64,000 bases of DNA, taken from contig CBDFKF010000004.1 in assembly GCA_965248765.1 (NCBI GenBank), positions 186,001 to 250,000 of the forward strand, read 5' to 3'. Under the pieces are notes generated by a model, which did no database searches, had not been told where the DNA came from, and was given only the letters and a program-made list of their open reading frames with translations. Shown here piece by piece: positions 1 to 10,021 of the stretch. Position 1 is the stretch's first letter; every line of letters starts with the position of its first letter. Both the position numbers and the translations under genes were made by a program. The DNA comes from CBDFKF01 sp965248765. Its GTDB lineage: Bacteria > Pseudomonadota > Alphaproteobacteria > VGEJ01.

Positions 1-431
1 AGTAACCAAGTAACCAGTGGTAAGCCACTGATCTGCCTTCCTCGATATGTATTTTCCATAATGTTCATTATGCGATGTATGGCACATGTAGTTCCGGGGA
101 CCGTCGCCGCACGTATTCGGTGCCTCCGGGTGAACCGGATGGCCCGTGCCGCGAACCGGTGCTCGGCTCCGAGGTCGCCCGACAATCGTCGCCACGTGAC
201 CGGTGCCGGTGGCTCGCAATCGCCAAACCGATCGACGGGCTGGCCCGACCCGTGGGAGTCGTCGGCGGTGAACGCCGGGGTATGTGCTGGGCTGGCATTT
301 CCCGGGTTGCTATTCGAATTGATCCGGGTTAACCCTAGGCGCGTATTACAAGCGCTGCGGGGGGGGGCGTGCCGGCGTGCTGTTCTGTCGGTGCGTTGCA
401 TCGCCGAGAGCGGCGGTCGATAATCGCGGCC
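1..431. other. Region without a recognisable gene
   Basis: No open frame here looks like a known protein; the frames are GC-driven and overlap in several registers. The first 30 bases hold structure: an 8-base unit AGTAACCA repeated in tandem (1-16), then a hairpin with perfect 6-bp arms CAGTGG/CCACTG and a TAAG loop (15-30). A short palindrome CATAAT-GTTC-ATTATG lies at 57-72. A G-run (9 Gs) sits around 359-367. The region may hold the mazG promoter and the 3' end of something outside the window; no clear -35/-10 pair was seen. Confidence 0.5.
15..30. repeat. Hairpin next to tandem 8-mers
   Basis: Inverted repeat CAGTGG-TAAG-CCACTG, directly after and overlapping two head-to-tail copies of AGTAACCA at 1-8 and 9-16. 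It could be the tail of a terminator for a gene outside the window. No T-run follows, so the role is unknown. Confidence 0.4.
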
Positions 432-1253
432 ATGTCCGCGCCAGCAGCCGGTGCCATAGAGCGTCTGCTTGCAATCATGGCACGCCTGCGCGACCCCGAT
501 GGCGGCTGTCCTTGGGATCTCGAACAGAGCTTCGAGACGATCGCGCCGCACACCATTGAAGAGGCATACGAGGTCGCCGACGCGATCGGGGCGGGAGACC
601 TCGACGGTTTACGCGATGAGCTGGGCGACCTTCTTTTCCAGGTCGTCTTCTATGCCCAGATGGCCGAGGAGGCCGGCAAGTGGGCCTTTCCGGATGTCGT
701 GGCGCGAATCGCCGACAAGATGGAGCGACGCCACCCGCACGTCTTCGGCGATGCGGCTGTCGCGACTGCCGAGGCACAAACCGCGGCGTGGGAGCAGCAC
801 AAGGCGGCTGAACGGCGAGCCACCGCTGCTGCGCACGGCGACCGCGTAAGTGCGCTCGATGGTGTGCCGCTCGGCCTCCCTGCCCTCACCCGCGCGCTCA
901 AGCTGCAGCGCCGCGCCGCCCAGATCGGCTTCGACTGGCCGACCGTCCGTCCCGTGCTCAACAAGCTCGATGAGGAGAGGGCAGAGTTGAAGGCGGAATT
1001 GGATGGCGAGGGCGATTCAGCGCGCGTCGCCGACGAATTGGGCGATATCCTGTTCACCCATGTCAATCTGGCGCGCCACCTCGCGATCGACCCAGAAACG
1101 GCGCTGCGGCAGGCCAATGCGAAGTTCGAGCGACGCTTTCGCCAAATCGAGACCTGGCTGACCGAGGACGGTCGCGATGCTGAAAGCGCCAGTCTTGAGG
1201 AGATGGAGACGCTGTGGCGCCGCGCCAAGGACGAGGAGAAGGCGTCCCAGTAG
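432..1253 (+). CDS. mazG: Nucleoside triphosphate pyrophosphohydrolase MazG
   Basis: Cytosolic house-cleaning NTP pyrophosphohydrolase that hydrolyses (d)NTPs to NMP and PPi. It is 273 aa with two MazG modules, the usual layout of the long E. coli-type enzyme. The N-terminal module has the metal-binding EExxE (E43, E44, E47) and ExxD (E63, D66) residues; the second repeats EERAE and DELGD near residues 180-210. Between them is the family signature RRHPHVFG (about 99-106). The start is the ATG at 432, because the open frame upstream has no family similarity. It is a single + gene with its 3' end facing the dehydrogenase gene 11 bases away. Confidence 0.95.
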   Translation: MSAPAAGAIERLLAIMARLRDPDGGCPWDLEQSFETIAPHTIEEAYEVADAIGAGDLDGLRDELGDLLFQVVFYAQMAEEAGKWAFPDVVARIADKMERRHPHVFGDAAVATAEAQTAAWEQHKAAERRATAAAHGDRVSALDGVPLGLPALTRALKLQRRAAQIGFDWPTVRPVLNKLDEERAELKAELDGEGDSARVADELGDILFTHVNLARHLAIDPETALRQANAKFERRFRQIETWLTEDGRDAESASLEEMETLWRRAKDEEKASQ

Positions 1254-1264
1254 GTCGGTTTGTC

Positions 1265-2143
1265 TCAGTCGTGCGTGAGTAGGTGGATGAGGCTCGACGT
1301 GTCCCAGCGGCCACCGCCGCGCTTCTGGACCTGGGCGTAGAACTGATCGATCAGTGCCGTCCCTGGCAGGCGGGCGCCGTTCTTGTCCGCCTCCTCCAGC
1401 GTAATCTTAAGGTCCTTGCGCATCCAGTTGACGGCAAATCCGAATTCGAACTCATCGGCGGCCATCGTGGCGGCGCGATTCTCCATCTGCCAGGAACCGG
1501 CCGCCCCTTTTGAGATCGTCTCAATCACGGTACCGATGTCGAGTCCGGCCTTTATTCCGAAGTGGATGCCCTCGGCAAGCCCCTGGACCAGGCCGGCGAT
1601 GCAGATCTGATTGACCATCTTCGTGAGCTGGCCGTTGCCCGCGGCCCCAAGCCGAGCGACCGCGCGCGCATACGCATCCATGACCGGACTCGCGGTGGCG
1701 AAGGTTGCCTCATCGCCCCCCACCATGATCGTGAGGGCGCCGTTTTCGGCGCCTGCCTGGCCGCCCGAGACCGGCGCATCAAGGAAGCCGAGGCCGCGCT
1801 CCTTGGCCGCGGCATCGAGCTCGAGCGCGAGATTCGCCGAATCCGTGGTGTGATCGACGAAGATGGCGCTCTCGCTCATGCCGGCGAAGGCGCCATCCTC
1901 CCCATAGGCAATGCTGCGCACGTCGTCATCGTTGCCGACACAGGCGAAGACGATGCCTTGCCCCTTGGCCGCCTGGGCCGGGGTCTTAGCAGCGGTGCCG
2001 CCGTGCTTGCCGACCCAGCTCTGCGCCTTCTCCTGGGTCCGGTTGTAGACCGTTACCGCATGTCCCGCCGCGGCGAGGTGGCCGGCCATCGGAAAGCCCA
2101 TCACGCCGAGACCGATGAAGGCGACTTTGGTGGGTTCGGACAT
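1265..2143 (-). CDS. 3-hydroxyisobutyrate dehydrogenase-like beta-hydroxyacid dehydrogenase
   Basis: NAD(P)-dependent beta-hydroxyacid dehydrogenase of the 3-hydroxyisobutyrate / tartronate semialdehyde reductase family, 292 aa. The N-terminal Rossmann motif is GLGVMGFPMAG (11-21). The substrate loop is DAPVSGG (122-128) and the catalytic lysine is K175 in GQLTKMVNQ. The exact substrate (3-hydroxyisobutyrate, tartronate semialdehyde, succinic semialdehyde) cannot be told from sequence alone. The ATG at 2143 is preceded by GGGAGGAG; the longer open frame upstream only shadows groL. A strong terminator separates it from groL, so it is probably transcribed alone. Confidence 0.9.
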   Translation of the reverse strand: MSEPTKVAFIGLGVMGFPMAGHLAAAGHAVTVYNRTQEKAQSWVGKHGGTAAKTPAQAAKGQGIVFACVGNDDDVRSIAYGEDGAFAGMSESAIFVDHTTDSANLALELDAAAKERGLGFLDAPVSGGQAGAENGALTIMVGGDEATFATASPVMDAYARAVARLGAAGNGQLTKMVNQICIAGLVQGLAEGIHFGIKAGLDIGTVIETISKGAAGSWQMENRAATMAADEFEFGFAVNWMRKDLKITLEEADKNGARLPGTALIDQFYAQVQKRGGGRWDTSSLIHLLTHD

Positions 2144-2220
2144 CCCTGCTCCTCCCTGTGAAACCGCGGTGAATTGTATCGGCGCCCATGACGGCGAACA
2201 ACGCCAGGGCCCAGCAAGAG

Positions 2221-2251
2221 AAAGGGGCCGCGTTTGGCGCGCGGCCCCTTT
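2221..2251 (-). terminator. groSL rho-independent terminator
   Basis: Perfect 12-bp stem AAAGGGGCCGCG (2221-2232) with CGCGGCCCCTTT (2240-2251) and a 7-base loop. Read on the minus strand the stem ends in TTTCTCTT. It begins 21 bases after the groL stop, exactly where a groSL terminator is expected. Confidence 0.75.
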
Positions 2252-2271
2252 GTTCGACGGGGTTGGTGGTT

Positions 2272-3927
<1,656 letters not shown>

Positions 3928-3939
3928 TTTCGTCGTTCC

Positions 3940-4233
3940 CTATTTCTTCGTGATGACACCCATGACATCGGATTCCTTCATGATCAACAGCTCTTCGCCG
4001 TCGATCGTGACCTCGGTGCCCGACCATTTGCCGAACAGGATGCGATCGCCCTTCTTGACGTCAAGGGCCTGCACCTTGCCGTTATCGCCGCGGCTACCAC
4101 TGCCGACGCCAATGACCTCGCCCTCCATGGGCTTTTCCTTGGCGGTATCCGGAATGATGATGCCGCCGGCGGTTTTCTCCTCCTCGTCGAGACGCCTGAC
4201 CATGACCCTGTCATGCAAGGGCTTGACGTTCAT
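3940..4233 (-). CDS. groS: Co-chaperonin GroES (10 kDa)
   Basis: Heptameric lid of the GroEL chamber, 97 aa, the usual length. It opens MNVKPLHDRVMVRR, the mobile loop is EEKTAGGIIIPDTA (19-32), and the roof-loop/core segment GDRILFGKWSG follows. The ATG is preceded by GGAGGA at good spacing. It is the first gene of groSL; a promoter with an overlapping downstream CIRCE operator lies about 77-133 bases upstream. Confidence 0.98.
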   Translation of the reverse strand: MNVKPLHDRVMVRRLDEEEKTAGGIIIPDTAKEKPMEGEVIGVGSGSRGDNGKVQALDVKKGDRILFGKWSGTEVTIDGEELLIMKESDVMGVITKK

Positions 4234-4309
4234 ATGTGTCCTCCATTCGGGCGGGCCGCCGGTTTTCTCGTGCCGATGCGCCGCCTCTCTTGGCCTTCAG
4301 GGCCGTGTG

Positions 4310-4336
4310 TTAGCACTCTAGTTAGGTGAGTGCCAG
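4310..4336 (-). promoter_or_regulatory. CIRCE operator (HrcA site)
   Basis: TTAGCACTC, 9 bases, then GAGTGCCAG. The consensus is TTAGCACTC-N9-GAGTGCTAA; the left arm is exact and the right differs at two positions. It sits just downstream of the predicted -10 of the groSL promoter, where bound HrcA would block transcription. HrcA itself is not in this window. Confidence 0.9.
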
Positions 4337-4337
4337 G

Positions 4338-4366
4338 CGTATATTAGACCCTATCCGCTCTGTCAA
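4338..4366 (-). promoter_or_regulatory. groSL promoter (-35/-10)
   Basis: On the minus strand, TTGACA (4366 to 4361), 17 bases, then TATACG (4343 to 4338). The -35 is a perfect sigma-70 match and the -10 matches 4 of 6. CIRCE begins 2 bases later. Confidence 0.6.
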
Positions 4367-4405
4367 CCGCCCTTATCGACCGAGTGACGGCCGCGCTCGA
4401 TCCGC

Positions 4406-4421
4406 GCCCCCGCGAGGGGGC
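4406..4421 (-). terminator. Possible hflX terminator hairpin
   Basis: GCCCCC-GCGA-GGGGGC, a perfect 6-bp all-GC stem 26 bases past the hflX stop and before the groSL promoter. There is no T-run, so it may be a weak or rho-assisted terminator or simply a stable 3' end. Confidence 0.4.
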
Positions 4422-4447
4422 ATGTGCGTAGTCCGCTAGACAGTCAA

Positions 4448-5785
4448 TCAGTCGGGCGAGGCGGGGGCGTTGATGCGGTGGCGGAGGCGGCCGGCGTTGG
4501 CGGGAGTCAGGCCCACCCGGACGTTGGCGAAGCCGTCGGCATCGCGGCGTTTTGTCACTTCGCCGTTGGCGTATAGCCAGGCGATGGCAGCACCATCGGC
4601 AAGCGCGATGCGCACGTCCAGCACCTCGTTCCCCGCCGACAGCCGCTCGTCGATCTCGGCGAGAAGCTGCTCACATCCCTCGCCACTGAGCGCCGAGATC
4701 GGTACCGCATGGGCCTGCCGGGCGGTGAGGTTGTGGAGGCGGTCGCGGGCATCGCCATCGACGAGGTCGAGCTTGTTCAACGCTTCGAGCGGGTTCTCGG
4801 CGATCGGCTGCCCAGGCGCAATCTCGGCGAGGATCGCCATGACGTCAGCCGCTTGCCGCTCGCTCTCAGCATGGGCGACGTCCCGCACGTGGACGATCAG
4901 ATCGGCCTCCATCACCTCTTCCAACGTCGCCCGGAACGCGGCGATGAGCATCGTTGGCAGCTCGGAGATGAAACCGACGGTGTCGGAGAGGACGATGTCG
5001 CGGCCGCTCGGCAGCCGTACTTCCCGCATGGTTGGATCGAGAGTCGCGAACAAGAGGTCTTTCGCGAACACGTCGGAGTCGGTCAGCCTGTTGAATAGCG
5101 TCGATTTGCCAGCGTTGGTGTAACCGACCAACGCCACCACCGGATAGGGTACGCGGGATCGACTCTCGCGATGCAGAGCCCGAGTCCGCCGGACGGCCGC
5201 GAGCTCGTTCTCCAGCTTGTGGATGCGAGCGCCGATCTGGCGACGATCGCTCTCCAACTGCGATTCGCCCGGTCCGCCCAAGAAACCGAAGCCGCCGCGC
5301 TGGCGCTCGAGGTGGGTCCACGATCGTACCAGGCGGGAGCGTTGGTAGTTGAGGGCCGCGAGCTCGACCTGGAGTGTGCCTTCCCGGGTGCGCGCCCTGG
5401 CCCCGAAGATCTCGAGGATGAGCCCCGTGCGGTCGATGACCTTGCATCCCCAATGTTGCTCAAGGGTGCGCTGCTGCACCGGTGACAAGGTGGCGTCGAT
5501 GACTACGAGATCGATCGCCTGGCCCCGTACCGTCTCGCCGATCTCCGCGACCCGACCGCGGCCTAGGAGGCTCGAAGAGAGAAAACGGCGGACGCCGATC
5601 GCCTCGGCGGCCACCAGCTCAAGCCCGATCGCCGCTGCAAGGCTCTCGGCCTCGGCCAACCGCGCCGCCGGATGGCGCTGTGCACGGGCGCCGGCGCGCA
5701 AGTAGGGGTGCAGAACGAGGGCTCGGCCTGCCGTGGCTGCGCGGTCGGGCCGGGAGCCGTTCTTGAGGTCAGCCCGCTTCGGCAA
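4448..5785 (-). CDS. hflX: GTPase HflX
   Basis: Ribosome-associated GTPase that splits stalled or heat-damaged 70S ribosomes; 445 aa. The N-terminal HflX domain with its glycine-rich linker RGGFGFLGGPGE (about 163-174) precedes the G domain: G1 GYTNAGKST, G3 DTVGF, G4 NKLD. The best start is TTG at 5785, inside the end of hfq (17-base overlap), with AGAGG just upstream; there is no ATG before the conserved domain. The hfq-hflX pair is a classic co-transcribed, translationally coupled couple. In many relatives mazG follows in the same operon; here mazG is elsewhere and faces the other way. Confidence 0.95.
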   Translation of the reverse strand: MPKRADLKNGSRPDRAATAGRALVLHPYLRAGARAQRHPAARLAEAESLAAAIGLELVAAEAIGVRRFLSSSLLGRGRVAEIGETVRGQAIDLVVIDATLSPVQQRTLEQHWGCKVIDRTGLILEIFGARARTREGTLQVELAALNYQRSRLVRSWTHLERQRGGFGFLGGPGESQLESDRRQIGARIHKLENELAAVRRTRALHRESRSRVPYPVVALVGYTNAGKSTLFNRLTDSDVFAKDLLFATLDPTMREVRLPSGRDIVLSDTVGFISELPTMLIAAFRATLEEVMEADLIVHVRDVAHAESERQAADVMAILAEIAPGQPIAENPLEALNKLDLVDGDARDRLHNLTARQAHAVPISALSGEGCEQLLAEIDERLSAGNEVLDVRIALADGAAIAWLYANGEVTKRRDADGFANVRVGLTPANAGRLRHRINAPASPD

Positions 5786-6038
5786 CCGCCTCTTTTTCCT
5801 CTTCCTCCTCGGGCTCGTAGAGCTGTACAGGCGTGGAAGGCATCACCGTAGAAATGGCGTTCTTGTAGACCAGTTGAGCGTGCCCATCGCGCCTTAACAA
5901 CACGCAGAAATTGTCAAACCAGGTGATAACACCCTGCAGCTTGACGCCGTTCATCAGAAACACCGTGACCGGGAGTTTGTTCTTGCGGATGTGGTTCAGG
6001 AACACATCCTGCACGTTTTGTGACTTGGCAGCGGACAT
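5769..6038 (-). CDS. hfq: RNA chaperone Hfq
   Basis: Hexameric Sm-like RNA chaperone that pairs small RNAs with mRNAs. It is 89 aa: Sm1 with the typical NVQDVFLNHIRKNK, FLMNGVKLQG and the FDNFCVLLRR segment, then Sm2 with QLVYKNAIST. The C-terminus is a short acidic tail with a run of five glutamates. In E. coli an acidic tail tip helps displace RNA from the core; a similar role here is inference. It overlaps the TTG start of hflX. Confidence 0.97.
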   Translation of the reverse strand: MSAAKSQNVQDVFLNHIRKNKLPVTVFLMNGVKLQGVITWFDNFCVLLRRDGHAQLVYKNAISTVMPSTPVQLYEPEEEEEKEAVAEAG

Positions 6039-6196
6039 TCGTTGCGCCCTTTCGTTTTAGGTCCGGCTCATGGCGACGTTGCACCGCCTCCCGCGCTGCA
6101 ACGGGCCCCCCTCGGCCAAGAACATGGTAGCACAGGCCCGCCGCGGCAAGCCTTCGTTGGGCCGCGACAGCCGGGCACCGAGATAACGGCGGGCTC

Positions 6197-7102
6197 TCAA
6201 GCTGCCGAAACGCACTCGACGGCTGCCGGAAGCTCCGCCAACACCCCTGTCCCGGCGAGATGGCGGTCGTAAATTGCGCGCAGGCGGCGCGTCACTGGCC
6301 CCGGTTTGCCATTGCCGACCGGTTCGCCGTCGATCGCGACGATGGGCATGACGAACGCGGTCGTGCTCGTCATGAAGGCCTCCGCCGCTGCATGGGCCTC
6401 TTCGACGGTGAAGGCCCGTTCAATCACCTCGATACCAGCCTCGCGGGCGAATTCCAGCAGAACCAGCCGAGTAATGCCGCTCAAGATGGCATTCTCGCTA
6501 CGTCGAGTAACGAGATTGTCCCGATCGTCGATGATCCACGCGTTGTTCGACGTCCCCTCGGTGACGAAACCGTCGCGATCGACCTGCCAAGCATCATGCG
6601 CCCCGACGTCAATGGCCTGCTGCTTGGCGAGGCATGCCGGCAACAAGGACACCGACTTGACGTCACAGCGCCCCCAACGGATGTCCGGAACGGTGATCAC
6701 CTTGATGCCCTCGGCGATCATCTTGGCGGAATGGCGCTTGGTTGAGCGCGCTGTGACCACGACGGCAGGCCGCACCGCGGCGCCCGGAAACGCGAAATCA
6801 CGCGGTCGGGCAACACCCCGGGTGATTTGCAGGTAGACCATGCCGTCGCCCACCCGGTTGTGGCGGACTGTCTCGCGCAGCACCACGTCCAAGGCAGCGC
6901 GGGACATCGGCTGGTCGATCCGGAGCTCCCGCAACGACCGCTCGAGCCGGTCATAATGGGGTTCGGCGTCGATTAGCCGACCACCGCGGATGGCGATCAC
7001 CTCGTAAACGCCGTCGGCGAACTGATAGCCCCGATCCTCGATATGCACCCGCGCATCGCCATGGGACACGTACCGGCCGTTGACATAGGCGATTCGTGAC
7101 AT
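6197..7102 (-). CDS. dat: D-amino-acid aminotransferase (fold-type IV PLP enzyme)
   Basis: PLP enzyme interconverting D-alanine and D-glutamate with their 2-oxo acids, supplying D-amino acids for peptidoglycan. It is 301 aa. Family features are the N-terminal AYVNGRYV, EDRGYQFADGVYEV, the PLP lysine K149 in RCDVKSVSLL, and the cofactor-binding TEGTSNN (181-187). Branched-chain aminotransferase or aminodeoxychorismate lyase are alternative members of the fold, but the sequence pattern fits D-amino-acid transaminase best. Two ATGs compete (7108 and 7102); GGAGGAGG is about 8 bases from the 7102 ATG and only 2 from the other. trkH lies 20 bases upstream. Confidence 0.88.
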   Translation of the reverse strand: MSRIAYVNGRYVSHGDARVHIEDRGYQFADGVYEVIAIRGGRLIDAEPHYDRLERSLRELRIDQPMSRAALDVVLRETVRHNRVGDGMVYLQITRGVARPRDFAFPGAAVRPAVVVTARSTKRHSAKMIAEGIKVITVPDIRWGRCDVKSVSLLPACLAKQQAIDVGAHDAWQVDRDGFVTEGTSNNAWIIDDRDNLVTRRSENAILSGITRLVLLEFAREAGIEVIERAFTVEEAHAAAEAFMTSTTAFVMPIVAIDGEPVGNGKPGPVTRRLRAIYDRHLAGTGVLAELPAAVECVSAA

Positions 7103-7122
7103 CGGCATACCCTCCTCCGCCC

Positions 7123-8580
7123 TTAGCGCCTCCATAGCGCCGGGCGTAACAGAACTAGCACGGCGAACAGCTCGAGGCGGCCGGCCAACATCGCGAAACA
7201 CAACACCCATTTCGCGCCCGCCGGAAAGGCGCCGTACCCCTCCCCTGCCGCCGTCACCAGCTCAAGCGCTGGCCCGGTATTGCTGAACGCCGCGGCAGCG
7301 GCCGCCAGCGCTGTGCGCAGGTCCAGCCCCAGCGCCGCAAGCACCAGCGTCGCGGCGACGAGACAGAATACATAGAGAATGAAAAAACTCCACAGCGCCC
7401 GCATGGCCTCATCGGACACAGCGCTCTGGCCGTAGCGGATACGTATTACCCCGTGGGGGTGCGACAGCCGGGCGAGCTCGCGACCGGCCTCTTTGAACAG
7501 GATCAACAACCGCATCAATTTCAACCCACCGGCGGTCGAGCCCGTCGAACCACCGATGATCATCAGGGCGAAGGCGAGCAGCGGCACGAACGCCGGCCAG
7601 AGCGACGGCGCACCACCGCTGCCGTGGAACCCAGTGGTGGTGAGGAACGAGACCGTGCTGAACAGCGCCGTCCCGATGGCCGCTAGCGGGTCGTCCCCGG
7701 CCTGGACAAGGAACACCAGAGCTACGGCGAGCGCAGCCGTCACCGCAATGCCGAGCAGGAGCCTAATTTCAGGATCCTCGTGGTAGGCGCGCCCATACCC
7801 ATGGGCCAGCGCCCAATGCAGCGTGAAGTTCACGGCCGCCGCCAGCATGAATACAACGAGAATCAACTCCGCGACGGGATTGTCGAATGCCGCGATGGAG
7901 GCGTTGCGCGTCGAAAATCCGCCCGTTGATAGCGTGCTGAATGCAATACAGACCGCATCAAAAGCAGGCAGGCCGGACAACCACAGGAGAGCGGCGCAGG
8001 CGAGCGTGAGACTGGCGTAAATCCACCAGATCGCGGCTGCCGCCTGCTTCAGCCGGCTCGGCAGCGAGTCCTGCTCGCCGCGCGGCATGGCGCTGCGGTA
8101 GAGCTGCATGCCGCCTATGCCCAGGAGCGACAGGAGCGCGATCGCCAGCATGATCGTGCCAAGGCCGCCGTACCACTGCAGCAGCGCGCGCCAGAACAGG
8201 ATGCTGCGAGCCGCCGACTCGACATCGGTTAGCACCGTCGCGCCCGTCGTGGTGAGGCCGGAGAGGGCCTCGAAATAGGCGTCGGCGGCGGTCGGGACCA
8301 CTCCGCCATAGTAGAGCGGCAGCGCCCCAAACAGTGGAAGTATGGCCCAAACCAGTACCGCCAGCAGGAAGCCCTCGCGGCGTGAAACCAACGCTCGCGG
8401 GCCGCGGGTCGAGATGACGAGGGCGCCGCCGGCGAAGACGGTGAGGCCGGCGGCGGCGAGAAAAGTCAAGCCCAGCTGTGTCTCGCCGTACCCGAAGCCG
8501 ACGAACGCCGGCAACACCATCGCCACGGCGAAGCTCACGAGCGTCCATCCTAGAACGGAAAAAACGGCCGCGTAGGCCAT
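7123..8580 (-). CDS. trkH: Trk potassium uptake membrane subunit TrkH
   Basis: Inner-membrane K+-translocating subunit of the Trk system, 485 aa with about ten hydrophobic segments. The four selectivity-filter loops of the MPM fold are visible: TTTGATVLT, STLSTGGFST, LTTTGFHGSGG and AFSNTGPAL. The first ATG before a membrane segment is at 8580 (MAYAAVFSVLG); the longer frame upstream is a Ser/Pro-rich shadow of trkA. It sits 34 bases after trkA, its cytosolic regulator, so the pair should be one unit. Confidence 0.95.
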   Translation of the reverse strand: MAYAAVFSVLGWTLVSFAVAMVLPAFVGFGYGETQLGLTFLAAAGLTVFAGGALVISTRGPRALVSRREGFLLAVLVWAILPLFGALPLYYGGVVPTAADAYFEALSGLTTTGATVLTDVESAARSILFWRALLQWYGGLGTIMLAIALLSLLGIGGMQLYRSAMPRGEQDSLPSRLKQAAAAIWWIYASLTLACAALLWLSGLPAFDAVCIAFSTLSTGGFSTRNASIAAFDNPVAELILVVFMLAAAVNFTLHWALAHGYGRAYHEDPEIRLLLGIAVTAALAVALVFLVQAGDDPLAAIGTALFSTVSFLTTTGFHGSGGAPSLWPAFVPLLAFALMIIGGSTGSTAGGLKLMRLLILFKEAGRELARLSHPHGVIRIRYGQSAVSDEAMRALWSFFILYVFCLVAATLVLAALGLDLRTALAAAAAAFSNTGPALELVTAAGEGYGAFPAGAKWVLCFAMLAGRLELFAVLVLLRPALWRR

Positions 8581-8614
8581 CTCAGGGGCCGGGGCCGGGC
8601 TGTGGCCGGCCGGG

Positions 8615-9991
8615 CTAGAAGAACTCTGGTCGAACCGAGAACATCTGTTCGACCTTCTTGACCATATCGGCCGCGGCGAAGATGACGACGCGATCGCCAG
8701 CATCGATGACGGTTTCGCCGCGCGGAATGATGACGGCACCATCGCGCAGAACGGCACCGACGATAATGCCCGAGGGGAGACGAATCTCGCGGAGCGGGGT
8801 ACCGACGAGAGGCGAGGTCTCGAGGGCCTCGCCCTCGATCACCTCGGCGCGGCCCTCCTGCAGGCTGTACACCTGACGTATGCGGCCGCGGCGCACGTGC
8901 TGAAGAATGGTCGAGACGGTGATCGCACGCGGGCTCACGACGACGTCGATGCCAAGCGAAATCACGAGCGGCGCGTAGCTCATATTGTTGATGAGCACGA
9001 TCGACCGCTGACACCCATGGCGCTTGGCCAACAGGCCGGCGAGGACGTTGACCTGATCGTCGTTGGTCACCGCCACCAGCGTTTCGGTGGCCTGAATATT
9101 GGCCTCCTGCAGAATCTCGCTGTCGAGCGCATCACCATGGAGGACGACGGCGTGACCGAGCTGATCGGCGGCCTGCTCGGCCCGCGCGATCGAGGCTTCG
9201 ATTATCTTGACGTTGACGCCGGGGTGTTCTTCCTCGAGCTGCTTGGCGAGAAACAAGCCGATGTTGCCACCGCCGACGATGACCACGCGCCGCGCCTCGC
9301 GCTCCTCATGGCCAAAAGCCGCCATGGCCCGCCGCACGTGTGCGACATCGGCGGCGAAGTACACCTCGTCGCCGACCTCCATGGCATCGTTCCCGGTCGG
9401 CGTGATGGTCCACTCCCCGCGCAGCATCCCAAGCACCCGCATGCTGAGGCCGGAGAACAGCTCGGTGAGCTGACGCAGCGGCGTATCGATGATCGGACAG
9501 TTCTCATCGATGAGAACCCCGATCACACGCACTTTGTCATCGGCAAAGGGCACCATATCGCTCGCACCGGGCACCTCGAGCCGGCGGCTAACGGCGCGCG
9601 CAACTTCGATCTCTGGCGAGATCGTGACCTCGATCGGCATGTTGTCGCGCCCGAACAGGTCCGCCCATATTGGTGCGAGGTAGGACTGGGCGCGTACCCG
9701 CGCGATCTTCGTCGGCACATCGAATAGCGAATGGGCCACCTGACAGGCGACCATGTTGACCTCATCGGCATAGGTCACGGCGATGATCATATCGGCGTCG
9801 CGAGCGCCAGCCTTCTCCAGGACATCTGGGTGCGATGCGTAGCCAACCATGCCCTGGACGTCCAAGAGCTCGTTGACGCGGCGCACGAGGTCCGGTGCCT
9901 GATCGATCACGGTGACATCGTTGTTCTCGCTGGCGAGGTGCCGGGCGATGCTGAAGCCGACCTGGCCGGCGCCGCAGACAATGACCTTCAT
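8615..9991 (-). CDS. trkA: Trk potassium uptake regulatory subunit TrkA
   Basis: Cytosolic NAD(H)-binding ring that gates TrkH. It is 458 aa with two tandem units, each an RCK Rossmann domain followed by a TrkA-C domain. The first starts MKVIVCGAGQVGFSIA, the second has VVIVGGGNIGLFLA near residue 235. The duplicated architecture is that of E. coli TrkA rather than the single-unit KtrA. It follows ntrX by 30 bases; trkA downstream of ntrYX is a recurrent alphaproteobacterial arrangement, so potassium uptake may share transcription with the nitrogen regulators. Confidence 0.96.
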   Translation of the reverse strand: MKVIVCGAGQVGFSIARHLASENNDVTVIDQAPDLVRRVNELLDVQGMVGYASHPDVLEKAGARDADMIIAVTYADEVNMVACQVAHSLFDVPTKIARVRAQSYLAPIWADLFGRDNMPIEVTISPEIEVARAVSRRLEVPGASDMVPFADDKVRVIGVLIDENCPIIDTPLRQLTELFSGLSMRVLGMLRGEWTITPTGNDAMEVGDEVYFAADVAHVRRAMAAFGHEEREARRVVIVGGGNIGLFLAKQLEEEHPGVNVKIIEASIARAEQAADQLGHAVVLHGDALDSEILQEANIQATETLVAVTNDDQVNVLAGLLAKRHGCQRSIVLINNMSYAPLVISLGIDVVVSPRAITVSTILQHVRRGRIRQVYSLQEGRAEVIEGEALETSPLVGTPLREIRLPSGIIVGAVLRDGAVIIPRGETVIDAGDRVVIFAAADMVKKVEQMFSVRPEFF

Positions 9992-10021
9992 TGGCCGAAA
10001 ATATGGATACCGGTTGACGCT

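Noticed and set aside
61..423. Open frames of 76-120 codons ahead of mazG
   Set aside because: Three overlapping frames on both strands, rich in Arg/Pro/Gly as expected of GC-rich non-coding DNA; no domain or membrane pattern and no ribosome site.
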